Source: an uncultured Eubacteriales bacterium
Lineage (GTDB): Bacteria > Bacillota > Clostridia > Oscillospirales > CAG-382
Direction: 5' to 3'
Length of the DNA stretch: 25,691 bases
Assembly (NCBI GenBank): GCA_900554405.1
Contig: USHI01000004.1
Location: 1-25,691 of the forward strand
Within the stretch, counting starts at the first letter, position 1, and each line of letters begins with the position of its first letter. The position numbers and the translations under genes are program-made. The notes below the pieces were generated by a model. That model was not told the origin of the DNA. It saw nothing but the letters and a program-made list of their open reading frames with translations, and made no database searches. Below, in pieces: positions 7,805 through 15,101 of the stretch.

Positions 7805-8434
7805 TTACTGATCCTTCTGGATGGATATGATTATCTTGCGCTCGCTGCCCTCGCCGACGGAGCGTGTGGTAACGCCTGCGATATTCTGGCATTCGGCGTG
7901 GATAATGCGGCGTTCGTATGCGTTCATCGGCTCCAAAGCGAAGCTGCGCTTATATTTGAGCACCTTTTCGGACATACGCCTTGCGACTCCGCGTAGCGTT
8001 TCGGCACGCTTTTCGCGGTAGCCCTGAACATCCACCGTAACACGGTAAAAGCCGTTCTTTTCGGTGTTTGCCGCAAGGTTGGCAAGGTACTGAACGGCAT
8101 CCAGCACGTCGCCGCGCCTGCCGATAAGCATGCCGAGATCCTTGCCCTCGACGGAAAGGGTGATGCCCTCCTCGTTCTTTTCGGTAACGCGGACTTCGGC
8201 TTCCAGACCCATATCCGAAACGAGCGTTTCGACAAATTCAACGGCGCGGACGGCGGGCGTGCGTTTGAGCGCGACAAGCACCTTCGCATCCTGCGCGCCG
8301 ATACCGAGTATACCCTTTTTGGGCTCGTCGATAACCGTCACATCGACTTCATCCGCAGATACGCCGAGCGCTTCGCACGCGGCGGCAACGGCAAGATCGA
8401 CTGTCTTTGCCGTTTTTTCTGTTTCCTTCAACAT
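7805..8434 (-). CDS. jag: RNA-binding protein Jag/KhpB (SpoIIIJ-associated)
   Basis: A 209-residue RNA-binding protein; the family (KhpB/EloR) partners with KhpA and affects cell elongation and sRNA or mRNA metabolism. Domains: Jag-N (residues about 5-55, KTVDLAVAAACEALGVSADEVDVTVIDEPKKGILGIGAQDAKV), a KH domain with LIGRRGDVLDAVQYLANLA, and a C-terminal R3H domain (MNAYERRIIHAECQ). I chose the ATG at 8434: the longer frame to 8551 adds 39 low-quality residues that overlap yidC, while Jag-N begins a few residues after this ATG and an AAAAGG purine stretch precedes it. It lies 25 nt after the yidC stop in the same operon and is the last gene before the terminator; mnmE and mnmG, which often follow, are absent. 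Confidence 0.95.
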   Translation of the reverse strand: MLKETEKTAKTVDLAVAAACEALGVSADEVDVTVIDEPKKGILGIGAQDAKVLVALKRTPAVRAVEFVETLVSDMGLEAEVRVTEKNEEGITLSVEGKDLGMLIGRRGDVLDAVQYLANLAANTEKNGFYRVTVDVQGYREKRAETLRGVARRMSEKVLKYKRSFALEPMNAYERRIIHAECQNIAGVTTRSVGEGSERKIIISIQKDQ

Positions 8435-8459
8435 TTTTATATGCCTTTTTTGCCTTTCG

Positions 8460-9815
8460 TTATTCTGTTTTGCCGTTATCGGCTTCATCCTGCCCGTTTT
8501 CGCCGGCGGTATCGCCCTTTTCGCCGGATTTCGGTGCTTCGGGTTCCTCATCGGCGGTGAGCATTTCGATCCTGCGCGGGGTGCGCTTTGCGGGGTTGCC
8601 GGAGCCGGAGGAATTTCCGCCGTCCTCTACTATCATGGAATCGTAGGAGCTGTCATCGGCATCGACCTCGATAGTGATGCGCTTTTTGCCCTTCTGCTTG
8701 CCGCGAAGCTCGCGCTTGGCATCCTCGATCTGCTCCGCGGTGACCTGCGGTATCGGCATTACCTTGGCGAATATCGCGCTCTGGGCGATACCGATAAGCG
8801 TGCGCCAGATCCAGTAAACACCCACTGCGGCGGAGAACTGGAACGCGAAAATCGCGGAGATGAGTGGCATGCCGACCTCCATAAACAGACCGCCGCCCAC
8901 GGGGTTGCCGTTGGCATCCGTCTGCGTTGCGCCGGCAGAGAACCTGCGCATGAGCCTGGTAGAAAGGAAGGATGTCGCAAAAACGAGTATCGGGATGATT
9001 ATAAGGATGCTCTTGAAACTGGGGGTTTCGAGCAGATTTATGCCGAACACCTCGAATTCGGGTATCCTTTCGGCATATTTTTCATAGCCGAGAGCAGTGT
9101 ATTCTTCCTTCAGCTCGGGCGCCGCCTTATTTTCTTTTATAAGCGTTTCGATATCCTTTCCGCCGTATTTGATAAGCATGGAAAGGTTCATTTCGCCGTA
9201 GCCGCTGTCGTTATATTCGGAAAATTCGTAAACGGTAAGCCCGGCTTCGGACTTGACAACGTTGTCGCCGTCCTTTTTCTCCTTGCCGCCGAGCGCCTGC
9301 TGGTGGCTTTCGATGGTTTTTACGAGCTCGTCGTATTCGCCGTCCTCAAAGCTATCCTTATAAAGGAGCGATTTTTCCTTTTCGTAAAATTCGACAGCCG
9401 CCGCCGCATTGTTTTTGACAAAATCGGCATCGTCCTTCGTGATATCCGTGGCGTATTTGATCGGGCTGCGGACAATGGCGAAAAGAATGAAGATTATCGG
9501 AAGCTGGATGAGCAGCGGCAGGCAGCCGGAAAACTGGTTGTAGCCGTTGGCGGAGTACATTTCCTGTATCTCCATCATCATCTTCTGGTTGGTGGCGCGG
9601 TCGGTTCTGCCCTTATATTTTTCGCGGATAGCCATTTCCATCGGGCGGACCTGTGCCATTTTTATCTGTGATTTCTGCTGTTTGATCGCAAGCGGCAAAA
9701 GAAGCAGCTGGATAACGAGCGCAAAGAAGAAAAGCGCTATGATATAATAATTGCCGGATATGAACAGACAGCCCTTCATCAGATAGGAGAAAATAGTGTA
9801 AATCCAATCAAACAT
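8460..9815 (-). CDS. yidC: Membrane protein insertase YidC/SpoIIIJ/Oxa1 family
   Basis: Inserts and folds membrane proteins, alone or with SecYEG. Seen: a first membrane segment with the family motif LLLLPLAIKQQKSQ (residues 37-50), a cytoplasmic charged hairpin (50-90), GCLPLLIQLPIIFILFAIV (97-115), and a C-terminal membrane pair (ILIIIPILVFATSFLSTRLMRRF and MEVGMPLISAIFAFQFSAAVGVYWIWRTLIGIAQ). At 451 residues it is much longer than Bacillus SpoIIIJ (about 260). The excess is a roughly 148-residue hydrophilic external loop (121-268) and a long charged C-terminal tail. It has neither a Bacillus-type lipoprotein signal nor the Gram-negative periplasmic domain position. The groove residue that is Arg in Bacillus (the R of IRLLILPL) is Gln36 here. 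AGGAG precedes the start, and the ATG abuts the yidD stop. Confidence 0.96.
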   Translation of the reverse strand: MFDWIYTIFSYLMKGCLFISGNYYIIALFFFALVIQLLLLPLAIKQQKSQIKMAQVRPMEMAIREKYKGRTDRATNQKMMMEIQEMYSANGYNQFSGCLPLLIQLPIIFILFAIVRSPIKYATDITKDDADFVKNNAAAAVEFYEKEKSLLYKDSFEDGEYDELVKTIESHQQALGGKEKKDGDNVVKSEAGLTVYEFSEYNDSGYGEMNLSMLIKYGGKDIETLIKENKAAPELKEEYTALGYEKYAERIPEFEVFGINLLETPSFKSILIIIPILVFATSFLSTRLMRRFSAGATQTDANGNPVGGGLFMEVGMPLISAIFAFQFSAAVGVYWIWRTLIGIAQSAIFAKVMPIPQVTAEQIEDAKRELRGKQKGKKRITIEVDADDSSYDSMIVEDGGNSSGSGNPAKRTPRRIEMLTADEEPEAPKSGEKGDTAGENGQDEADNGKTE

Positions 9816-10100
9816 TCAGTGATTCTCCTGTTTTTCGGGGTTAAAACGCCTTTTGCGGCGCGGTTTTTCCGGCACCGGGTCATACCCGCATTGCCGGCAA
9901 AGCGGATTGCAGCGCAATAATCTGCGCGCTGCAAGGAAAAGCCCGACAATAACGCCGCGTTTCTGGATCGCCTCCGCGGCATAAGCCGAGCAGGAGGGGA
10001 CAAAGCGGCAGCACCGGACTTTGTAAGGTGATATGTGCTTTTGGTAAAACCGTATCGGAAGAATAAAAATGCTTCTTACAAAGCGCGTGAGCCTATTCAT
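9816..10100 (-). CDS. yidD: Membrane protein insertion efficiency factor YidD
   Basis: A small (94-residue) inner-face membrane-associated protein that assists YidC. The family core is plain: an amphipathic N-terminus (RFVRSIFILPIRFYQKHISPYK), CRFVPSCSAYAAEAIQKRG, then RRLLRCNPLC and a GYDPVP ending before a basic tail. Its start overlaps the rnpA 3' end by 8 nt and its stop abuts the yidC start, so the three genes are translationally linked. Length and cysteine pattern are normal for the family. Confidence 0.96.
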   Translation of the reverse strand: MNRLTRFVRSIFILPIRFYQKHISPYKVRCCRFVPSCSAYAAEAIQKRGVIVGLFLAARRLLRCNPLCRQCGYDPVPEKPRRKRRFNPEKQENH

Positions 10101-10443
10101 CCAGAAGCGCCGCCCTTTCCAAAAGCTCGCCCAGCTCGCTCGTTACCACGGAAACGTGCGCTTCTATGCAGGGCTGTCTGGCGACAATGACGATAATGAA
10201 ACCTTGCTTCACAAACGGATGAAAAGCGCGGTACGCTTCGCGTATTATACGCTTGGCGCGGTTGCGCTTTACCGCGTTGCCGCGGCTTTTCGAAACGGTT
10301 ATCCCGAGCAGGGTCCCCTGCCCGGTATAGTTGCGCATTGTATAAACGGCAACATTCTTTCCGGAAAAACACCTGCCCTTGCGGTATGCCCTTGCGAACA
10401 GGTGATTTTCCTTCAGCATAATGACTTTCCGGCTTTTTGTCAT
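10093..10443 (-). CDS. rnpA: Ribonuclease P protein component
   Basis: Protein subunit of RNase P, which binds the precursor tRNA 5' leader together with the catalytic RNA. The RNR signature is seen as KSRGNAVKRNRAKRIIREAYR, and the N-terminal MLKENHLFARAYRKGRCFSGKN matches the family start. The 116-residue version starts at 10443 behind AAAGG with an 8-nt spacer; an internal Met9 (ATG at 10419) is the alternative and fits the usual family N-terminus equally well. The gene lies 15 nt after rpmH and overlaps yidD by 8 nt. Confidence 0.96.
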   Translation of the reverse strand: MTKSRKVIMLKENHLFARAYRKGRCFSGKNVAVYTMRNYTGQGTLLGITVSKSRGNAVKRNRAKRIIREAYRAFHPFVKQGFIIVIVARQPCIEAHVSVVTSELGELLERAALLDE

Positions 10444-10458
10444 TTCAAAAGCCTTTGA

Positions 10459-10593
10459 TCAATAGGTAAGTCTTGCTCTGCCCTTTGCGCGCCTTCTTTT
10501 GAGAACTTTTCTGCCGTTGGCGGTAGCCATTCTCTTTCTGAAGCCGTGTTCCATTTTTCTGTGTCTTTTCTTGGGCTGATATGTTCTGAGCAT
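10459..10593 (-). CDS. rpmH: 50S ribosomal protein L34
   Basis: A 44-residue, highly basic protein reading MLRTYQPKKRHRKMEHGFRKR then MATANGRKVLKRRRAKGRARLTY, the canonical L34 sequence. GGGAGGTG (complement of 10601-10608) is 7 nt before the ATG. It is the first gene of the leftward operon and, as in most bacteria, stands next to rnpA. Confidence 0.99.
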   Translation of the reverse strand: MLRTYQPKKRHRKMEHGFRKRMATANGRKVLKRRRAKGRARLTY

Positions 10594-10692
10594 GCCGTTA
10601 CACCTCCCGTAAATTTCATAAATTCAGTGTTTACCGCCCCTCCCTGCCATGTGCCGTGGCGCGCATATATCGGGCAAAATGCGGCAAATGCT

Positions 10693-10722
10693 ATTATATA
10701 TCGCAAAAAGCGCTTTTGTCAA
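10693..10722 (-). promoter_or_regulatory. rpmH operon promoter
   Basis: On the minus strand, TTGACA (complement of 10717-10722), an 18-nt spacer and TATAAT (complement of 10693-10698). It lies about 100 nt upstream of rpmH and should drive rpmH-rnpA-yidD-yidC-jag. The spacer contains a short palindrome around AAGCGCTT. Confidence 0.85.
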
Positions 10723-10749
10723 GTGCTTTTGCGTTTTTAACCTGCGGCA

Positions 10750-12251
10750 TCAGCCGATATTTGCGAAAACAAGCACCGAACAGACCGAAAACACACCCGC
10801 AAGAGCCGTGCAAGCACCCGAAAGCATTGACCCGGCCCGCGGAAAGCGCTCGGCAAGCCTTTGCAGTGCGAGAAACACGAACAGCGGCGATATAACGGCA
10901 AGCGCGGCGATATAGCGGAAATCCATCGTGCAGTAAAACGGGAATTCGAAGCAGAATTTTACATAAGAGCCGATCAGCACAAGCACATATGCCGCCAGAG
11001 CCGATATCATAAGCGGTTCCTTCTTTTTTGCAAAGGAGGTCACAAGCAGATACAAAGCGCCGATAACTGCAAAGGCCCCGCCGCAGAGACAAAAAGCAGC
11101 TTCGGGTATACCGAGCCTATGCCTAAATAATATTCGCCGAACAGCGAGGATTTGAGCGCGTTCACGGGGATATTGAAATCGAAATAGGTAAAGCCGTAAA
11201 GCGATTTCAGGCGCTTTGTCGCGCGGAGCGGGTACACCGATTCCTTTACGGAGGAAAAATCGAAAAGCCGTTCCGAAACGCTGCGGAAGCCGATATATTG
11301 CTCGTTGCGCTCCGAAAGCTTCGGGACATAAAACGGGCTCAGGCCGAACCGCAGATAATTGCGCGCCTGCCACCACAGCGCAAGCGGAACGCACACGCAG
11401 AGAAACGCGGCAAATTCGCCGATCATGTGCAATACCCTTTTGCCGCGGACGGAGCGGAAGAACGCCGCGATAAAGATCAGCGCGATCGGAACGGCGACAA
11501 CGCCTCCGGAAAGCTTTGCACCCATGGAAAATCCGAGCGTGACGGCAATGCCGATAATACGCGGCAGCGTGGGATTTTTATACCATTCCATGGCAAGTAC
11601 AAGAGCGCACAGCGAAAGAAATAGCGAAAGGACATCGTTGTTTATGCTGCCGGAAAGATAGATCATCGTCGGATGGAAGGCAACAAGCGCGAGCGCGGCG
11701 CACAGGCGGTGGCCGGAAAGCGAAAAAAACCGGAACATCCGCAGCGCGCAGAGCATGACTCCGCAGGAGCAATACAGCGAAACGAATTGAAGTATTTCCT
11801 TTGCCTGTTCGAGCTCCACACCCAAAAATGTCGTTATTTTAAGCACGGCGGCGCAGAGATAATGCCACACCGGCGGCTGATAAAACTGCCAGCGTGAAGA
11901 AACATCAAAATCGGGGAGCGAAAAGCCGTTGCTTAAAAGATAAAGGATATAATCCATGTGCCCGTCAGTGCCGTATACATCGTGCTGGCGGGTATACCAC
12001 GCCGTTGTGAGCACATAGCACAGCCGGAACGTAAAGCCGAGAATGAGTATGACGGCGATAACGTTGCTTTCGTTCAGCCCGCCCCTGCGGAAGAACATGA
12101 CAGCCATCGCCGCCATGACACCGCAGAAGATTACCGCGCCGTAGCGCAGCCTGTCCGTGCCGATGAACGAAAAAAGCGTGCTTGCCGCGCAAAGCAGAAA
12201 AAGCAGTGCATAGCGGTAACGGTAAAGAATATCCGTGGTTTTTTTGTCCAT
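10750..12251 (-). pseudogene. Polytopic membrane glycosyltransferase-like protein (GT-C/GT39-like), frameshifted
   Basis: Two overlapping minus frames (12251 down to 11040, and 11394 down to 10750) together read as one membrane protein of about 500 residues. The first holds MDKKTTDILYRYRYALLFLLCAAS, roughly nine hydrophobic segments and an external loop with RQHDVYGTDGHMDY and QFYQPPVWHYL, typical of dolichyl/undecaprenyl-phosphate-sugar-using GT-C enzymes. The second continues with FCLCGGAFAVIGALYLLVTSF and more membrane segments to FANIG. The break lies near 11095-11110. Adding one base, for example a C in the CCC run of the codons for VYP, joins them as VYPEAAFCLCGGAFAVIGALY. This may be real decay or a sequencing error. 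It has its own promoter and GGAGGT site, and lies unusually between rpmH and dnaA. Confidence 0.75.
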
Positions 12252-12276
12252 TGCTTTTTACCTCCGTTCTTATTTG

Positions 12277-12305
12277 ATTTTAACACCGCCATGCGCGGAT
12301 TTCAA
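12277..12305 (-). promoter_or_regulatory. Promoter of the membrane glycosyltransferase-like gene
   Basis: On the minus strand, TTGAAA (complement of 12300-12305), a 17-nt spacer and TAAAAT (complement of 12277-12282), 26 nt upstream of the ATG. It is back-to-back with the dnaA promoter. Confidence 0.75.
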
Positions 12306-12341
12306 GTGAAATAAATATAAGGAAGGAAATAAAGAAAACTC

Positions 12342-12369
12342 TTGCTTTTTGCGCCCGGAATGGTATAAT
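12342..12369 (+). promoter_or_regulatory. dnaA promoter with extended -10
   Basis: TTGCTT (12342-12347), a 16-nt spacer and TATAAT (12364-12369) inside TGGTATAAT, an extended -10. A DnaA-box-like TTATCCTTA (12385-12393, 7 of 9 to TTATCCACA) follows and could allow autoregulation. Confidence 0.8.
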
Positions 12370-12412
12370 ATAACAGATGTAGATTTATCCTTACGAAAAG
12401 GGCGTTTTTGCG

Positions 12413-13732
12413 ATGACAGAAAAAGAGTTCAGCCAGATCAGGGGCTTTGTTCTGGAAGAAATGAAAAAGATATATTCCTCGCCGACAGTCTCCTTGTGGT
12501 TCGAACCGATGAAGGTCGTCGCACTGGACGACAAATCCGTTACCGTCACGCTGCCGCAGAACCGGAAATCCTTTGTGGAAGCGCAGTATTACGATATACT
12601 CCGCGAAAAGCTTTCGGAAATAATCGGGTTCAAAGCCGAACTTGTGCTTATTTCGGAAGAGGAATATTTCGAAACATACATAGAGCCCGAAAAGGAACCC
12701 GAATCGGCATACAAAATGCGGTTCAACCCGGATTACACATTTGAAAATTTCGTTGTCGGGAAATCCAACCAGCTTGCGCAATCCGCCTCGCTCGCCGTCG
12801 CGAACGATCCGGCAAAGCTCAACAACCCGCTTTTCCTTTACGGCAATTCCGGGCTGGGCAAAACGCACCTGCTTTTCGCAATTGTGAATCGTATCCGCGA
12901 AACCCACCCGAATTTCAACATTCTTTATGTGACGGGCGAGGAATTTCTGAACGAGCTTATCGAATCGCTTGCAAAGAAGAGATCCGTCGCCTTCCGCGAA
13001 AAATACCGCAATCTGGATGTGCTTTTGGTGGACGATATCCAGTTTATCGCCGGCAAGCTTACGGTGCAGGAGGAATTCTTCCACACCTTCGATACGCTGT
13101 TCAAGATGAACAAGCAGATCATACTTGCATCCGACCGCGCCCCGAAGGATATAGACAACCTGGAGGACAGGCTGAAATCCCGCTTTGTCATGGGGCTTGT
13201 CACGGATATCCAGCCGCCGGATCTTGATCTGCGTGTTGCGATATTCAAGCGCAAATCCATCGACATGGGCTTCGATCTCGATTCCAGCGTGCTTTACTTC
13301 CTTGCACGCAATATCACGACAAACATCCGCCAGATCGAAGGCTCGCTTAAAAAGCTGCGCGCGCACACGCTCGTTACCGGGCAGCGGGTGGATTACAATG
13401 TCGCAAAAGCGGTGCTTTCGGATTTCTTTGCAAATGCGAAAAGCGAGGAATCCACTATCGACCGTATTTTCGAATATACCGAAAAGCGCTACGGGATAAC
13501 AAAGGACGAAATGAAGAGCAGCAAGCGCAACGCCGATATAGCCGCCGCACGGCATACGACGATGTACCTGATCCGCAAAACTACAAACCTTTCGCAATCC
13601 TCTATTGCCAAAATATTCAACAAAAAGGATCACACCACCGTTATAAACAGCATTTCCACCGTGGAACGCAAAATGCTGAATGATCCCGGCTTCGAACGCG
13701 AGATCAAGCAGGCGATCGCTTCGCTGATATAG
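12413..13732 (+). CDS. dnaA: Chromosomal replication initiator DnaA
   Basis: AAA+ ATPase that binds DnaA boxes, opens the origin and helps load the helicase. It has 439 residues. Domain I is at 1-80 (LWFEPMKVVALDDKSVTVTLP). A short acidic linker (about 81-102, EEEYFETYIEPEKEPES) is the reduced domain II. Domain III starts at FNPDYTFENFVVGKSNQLA, with Walker A GNSGLGKT (144-151), Walker B LLVDDIQFIAG and the sensor region DRAPKDIDNLEDRLKSRF. Domain IV ends with the DNA-binding signature FNKKDHTTVINSI, where Lys-Lys replaces the usual Gly-Arg before DHTT. The ATG follows AAAAGGG by about 11 nt. The spacer downstream contains the unwinding site. Confidence 0.99.
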   Translation: MTEKEFSQIRGFVLEEMKKIYSSPTVSLWFEPMKVVALDDKSVTVTLPQNRKSFVEAQYYDILREKLSEIIGFKAELVLISEEEYFETYIEPEKEPESAYKMRFNPDYTFENFVVGKSNQLAQSASLAVANDPAKLNNPLFLYGNSGLGKTHLLFAIVNRIRETHPNFNILYVTGEEFLNELIESLAKKRSVAFREKYRNLDVLLVDDIQFIAGKLTVQEEFFHTFDTLFKMNKQIILASDRAPKDIDNLEDRLKSRFVMGLVTDIQPPDLDLRVAIFKRKSIDMGFDLDSSVLYFLARNITTNIRQIEGSLKKLRAHTLVTGQRVDYNVAKAVLSDFFANAKSEESTIDRIFEYTEKRYGITKDEMKSSKRNADIAAARHTTMYLIRKTTNLSQSSIAKIFNKKDHTTVINSISTVERKMLNDPGFEREIKQAIASLI

Positions 13733-13930
13733 CATTGCCGTGGGTTGACATAATTCGCCTTTCCACGGCATTATGAAATTTTCCACCGCCCGGTACACGG
13801 CTTTCCCACATACAATGCACGCCGTGTTCCCTTGCGCCGCAGTTATTTGCGCGGTTTTCCACGTTATACACCGACACTACTACTTATATTACTACTAATA
13901 AATACCTTTGTTTAGTTTATAATCCTTTTT
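13733..13930. other. oriC: Chromosomal origin (oriC) with DnaA boxes and DnaA-trio unwinding element
   Basis: The dnaA-dnaN spacer holds degenerate boxes: TTTTCCACC (13779-13787), TTTCCCACA (13802-13810), and the abutting pair TTTTCCACG and TTATACACC (13855-13872). Four bases later comes a run of CTA-type triplets (13877-13900: CTA CTA CTT ATA TTA CTA CTA ATA). On the other strand this is the 3'-GAT repeat recognised by DnaA as DnaA-trios in the Bacillus basal unwinding system. An AT-rich stretch (to 13922) follows. An 8-bp inverted repeat, TGCCGTGG/CCACGGCA (13736-13743 and 13763-13770), sits next to the dnaA stop. The order boxes, gap, trios, AT-rich tract matches known bacterial origins. 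Confidence 0.88.
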
Positions 13931-13974
13931 TCGCCCGGAAAGGGGGCGTATAAAGGAACAAGAGGAGGACGCTC

Positions 13975-15099
13975 ATGCCCATCAAATTTACTTCCGACAA
14001 AAAAAACCTGCTTTCGCTTTTCGTCCCGGCAGCGGGCGCCGCTTCCAACAAAACGACGCTTCCCGCGCTTGAAGGTCTTTTGATGAACCTTCGCGGGGAG
14101 GAGCTCACCGTGTGCGGCTACGATCTCGAAAAGGGTGTTCAGACAAAGGGCACCGTCACACCGCACAGCGACGGAGCGATAATCATAAACGCGCAGAAGC
14201 TTGTTTCCATTATCCGCAACTTTCCGGATTGCAGCATAACCATTTCCGCGGATGACCGCAACATGGTACGGATCTCCGGCGGAAGCAGCGATTTCACCAT
14301 TCACGGTATTACGGCGGAAGCTTTCCCGAGCCTGCCGGTTTTGGGCGGCGAAAATTCCTTCCGTATTTCCCGTTCGCTTATGAAGGATATTATAAATTCC
14401 ACGGTTTTTGCCGTTGCGCAGACAGAAGCGCGCCCGATACTCACCGGCGAGCTTTTCATGATCGAGGATCGCACGCTCACCGTTGTCGCGCTGGATAACT
14501 TCCGGCTTGCGATGCGGGTGGAGCGCGGCTGCATTTTCGATAACGACAACAGATTTTCCTTTGTGGTACCCGGCAGGGCGCTTTCGGATCTTACGCGCCT
14601 GCTTTCAGACAGCGAAGACACGCTCACCGTTGAATTCACGGCAAAATATATTATTTTCAAGCTTGATGAAACGATATTCTTCACCCGGCTTTTGGAGGGC
14701 GAATATCTGGATTACAAGCGCGCGCTCCCGAACCAGAACCGCATATTTGCGACTATCGACCGCACCGATTTTATCGAAAGCGCGGAAAGAGCTTCGCTTT
14801 TGGTGGATGAAAAGCTGCGCACACCGCTGCGCTGCCGGTTTGAGGGCAATATATTAAACATAAGCTGCAACACCCAATACGGCAGCGTGAACGACAATAT
14901 CCGGATCGACAAGGAGGGCGACGATATCGAAATCGGCTTCAACAACCGTTATCTTTTGGATGCTCTGCGCGCCTCGAAGGACGATAAAATAAAGGTTTCC
15001 ATGTCCACCCCGCTCATGAGCATGATAATAGAGCCGGTCGAACCCGATCCGGACAGCGGCTACACCTATCTTGTGCTCCCCTGCAAGCTGAAGGACTGA
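13975..15099 (+). CDS. dnaN: DNA polymerase III sliding clamp (beta subunit)
   Basis: Ring-forming clamp that tethers the replicative polymerase to DNA and docks repair proteins. The 374 residues equal the usual length, with three clamp domains (about 1-125, 126-250, 251-374). Recognisable stretches are NKTTLPALEGLLMNL, IINAQKLVSIIRNFPD, TEARPILTGELFMIEDRTLTVVALDNFRLAMR and the C-terminal YLVLPCKLKD (the usual M-PMR-type end). GAGGAGG is 7 nt before the ATG. It follows dnaA across the origin spacer and is 2 nt from recF. Confidence 0.98.
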   Translation: MPIKFTSDKKNLLSLFVPAAGAASNKTTLPALEGLLMNLRGEELTVCGYDLEKGVQTKGTVTPHSDGAIIINAQKLVSIIRNFPDCSITISADDRNMVRISGGSSDFTIHGITAEAFPSLPVLGGENSFRISRSLMKDIINSTVFAVAQTEARPILTGELFMIEDRTLTVVALDNFRLAMRVERGCIFDNDNRFSFVVPGRALSDLTRLLSDSEDTLTVEFTAKYIIFKLDETIFFTRLLEGEYLDYKRALPNQNRIFATIDRTDFIESAERASLLVDEKLRTPLRCRFEGNILNISCNTQYGSVNDNIRIDKEGDDIEIGFNNRYLLDALRASKDDKIKVSMSTPLMSMIIEPVEPDPDSGYTYLVLPCKLKD

Positions 15100-15101
15100 A
15101 A

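Noticed and set aside
8130..9671. A 513-codon plus-strand frame opposite jag and yidC
   Set aside because: Shadow of yidC and jag; it crosses their junction and lacks any recognisable domain.
11085..11110. Programmed -1 ribosomal frameshift at the T5 run of the glycosyltransferase-like gene
   Set aside because: No good X-XXY-YYZ site in the right frame and no following stem or pseudoknot; a simple one-base loss explains the break better.
13745..13774. dnaN promoter with TTGACA at 13745-13750
   Set aside because: The best -10 (CATTAT, 18-nt spacing) is poor, and the -35 lies in the loop of an inverted repeat; too weak to list as a feature.
12302..13798. A 498-codon minus-strand frame opposite dnaA
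   Set aside because: dnaA is unambiguous on the plus strand, and the frame runs through the promoter and origin.
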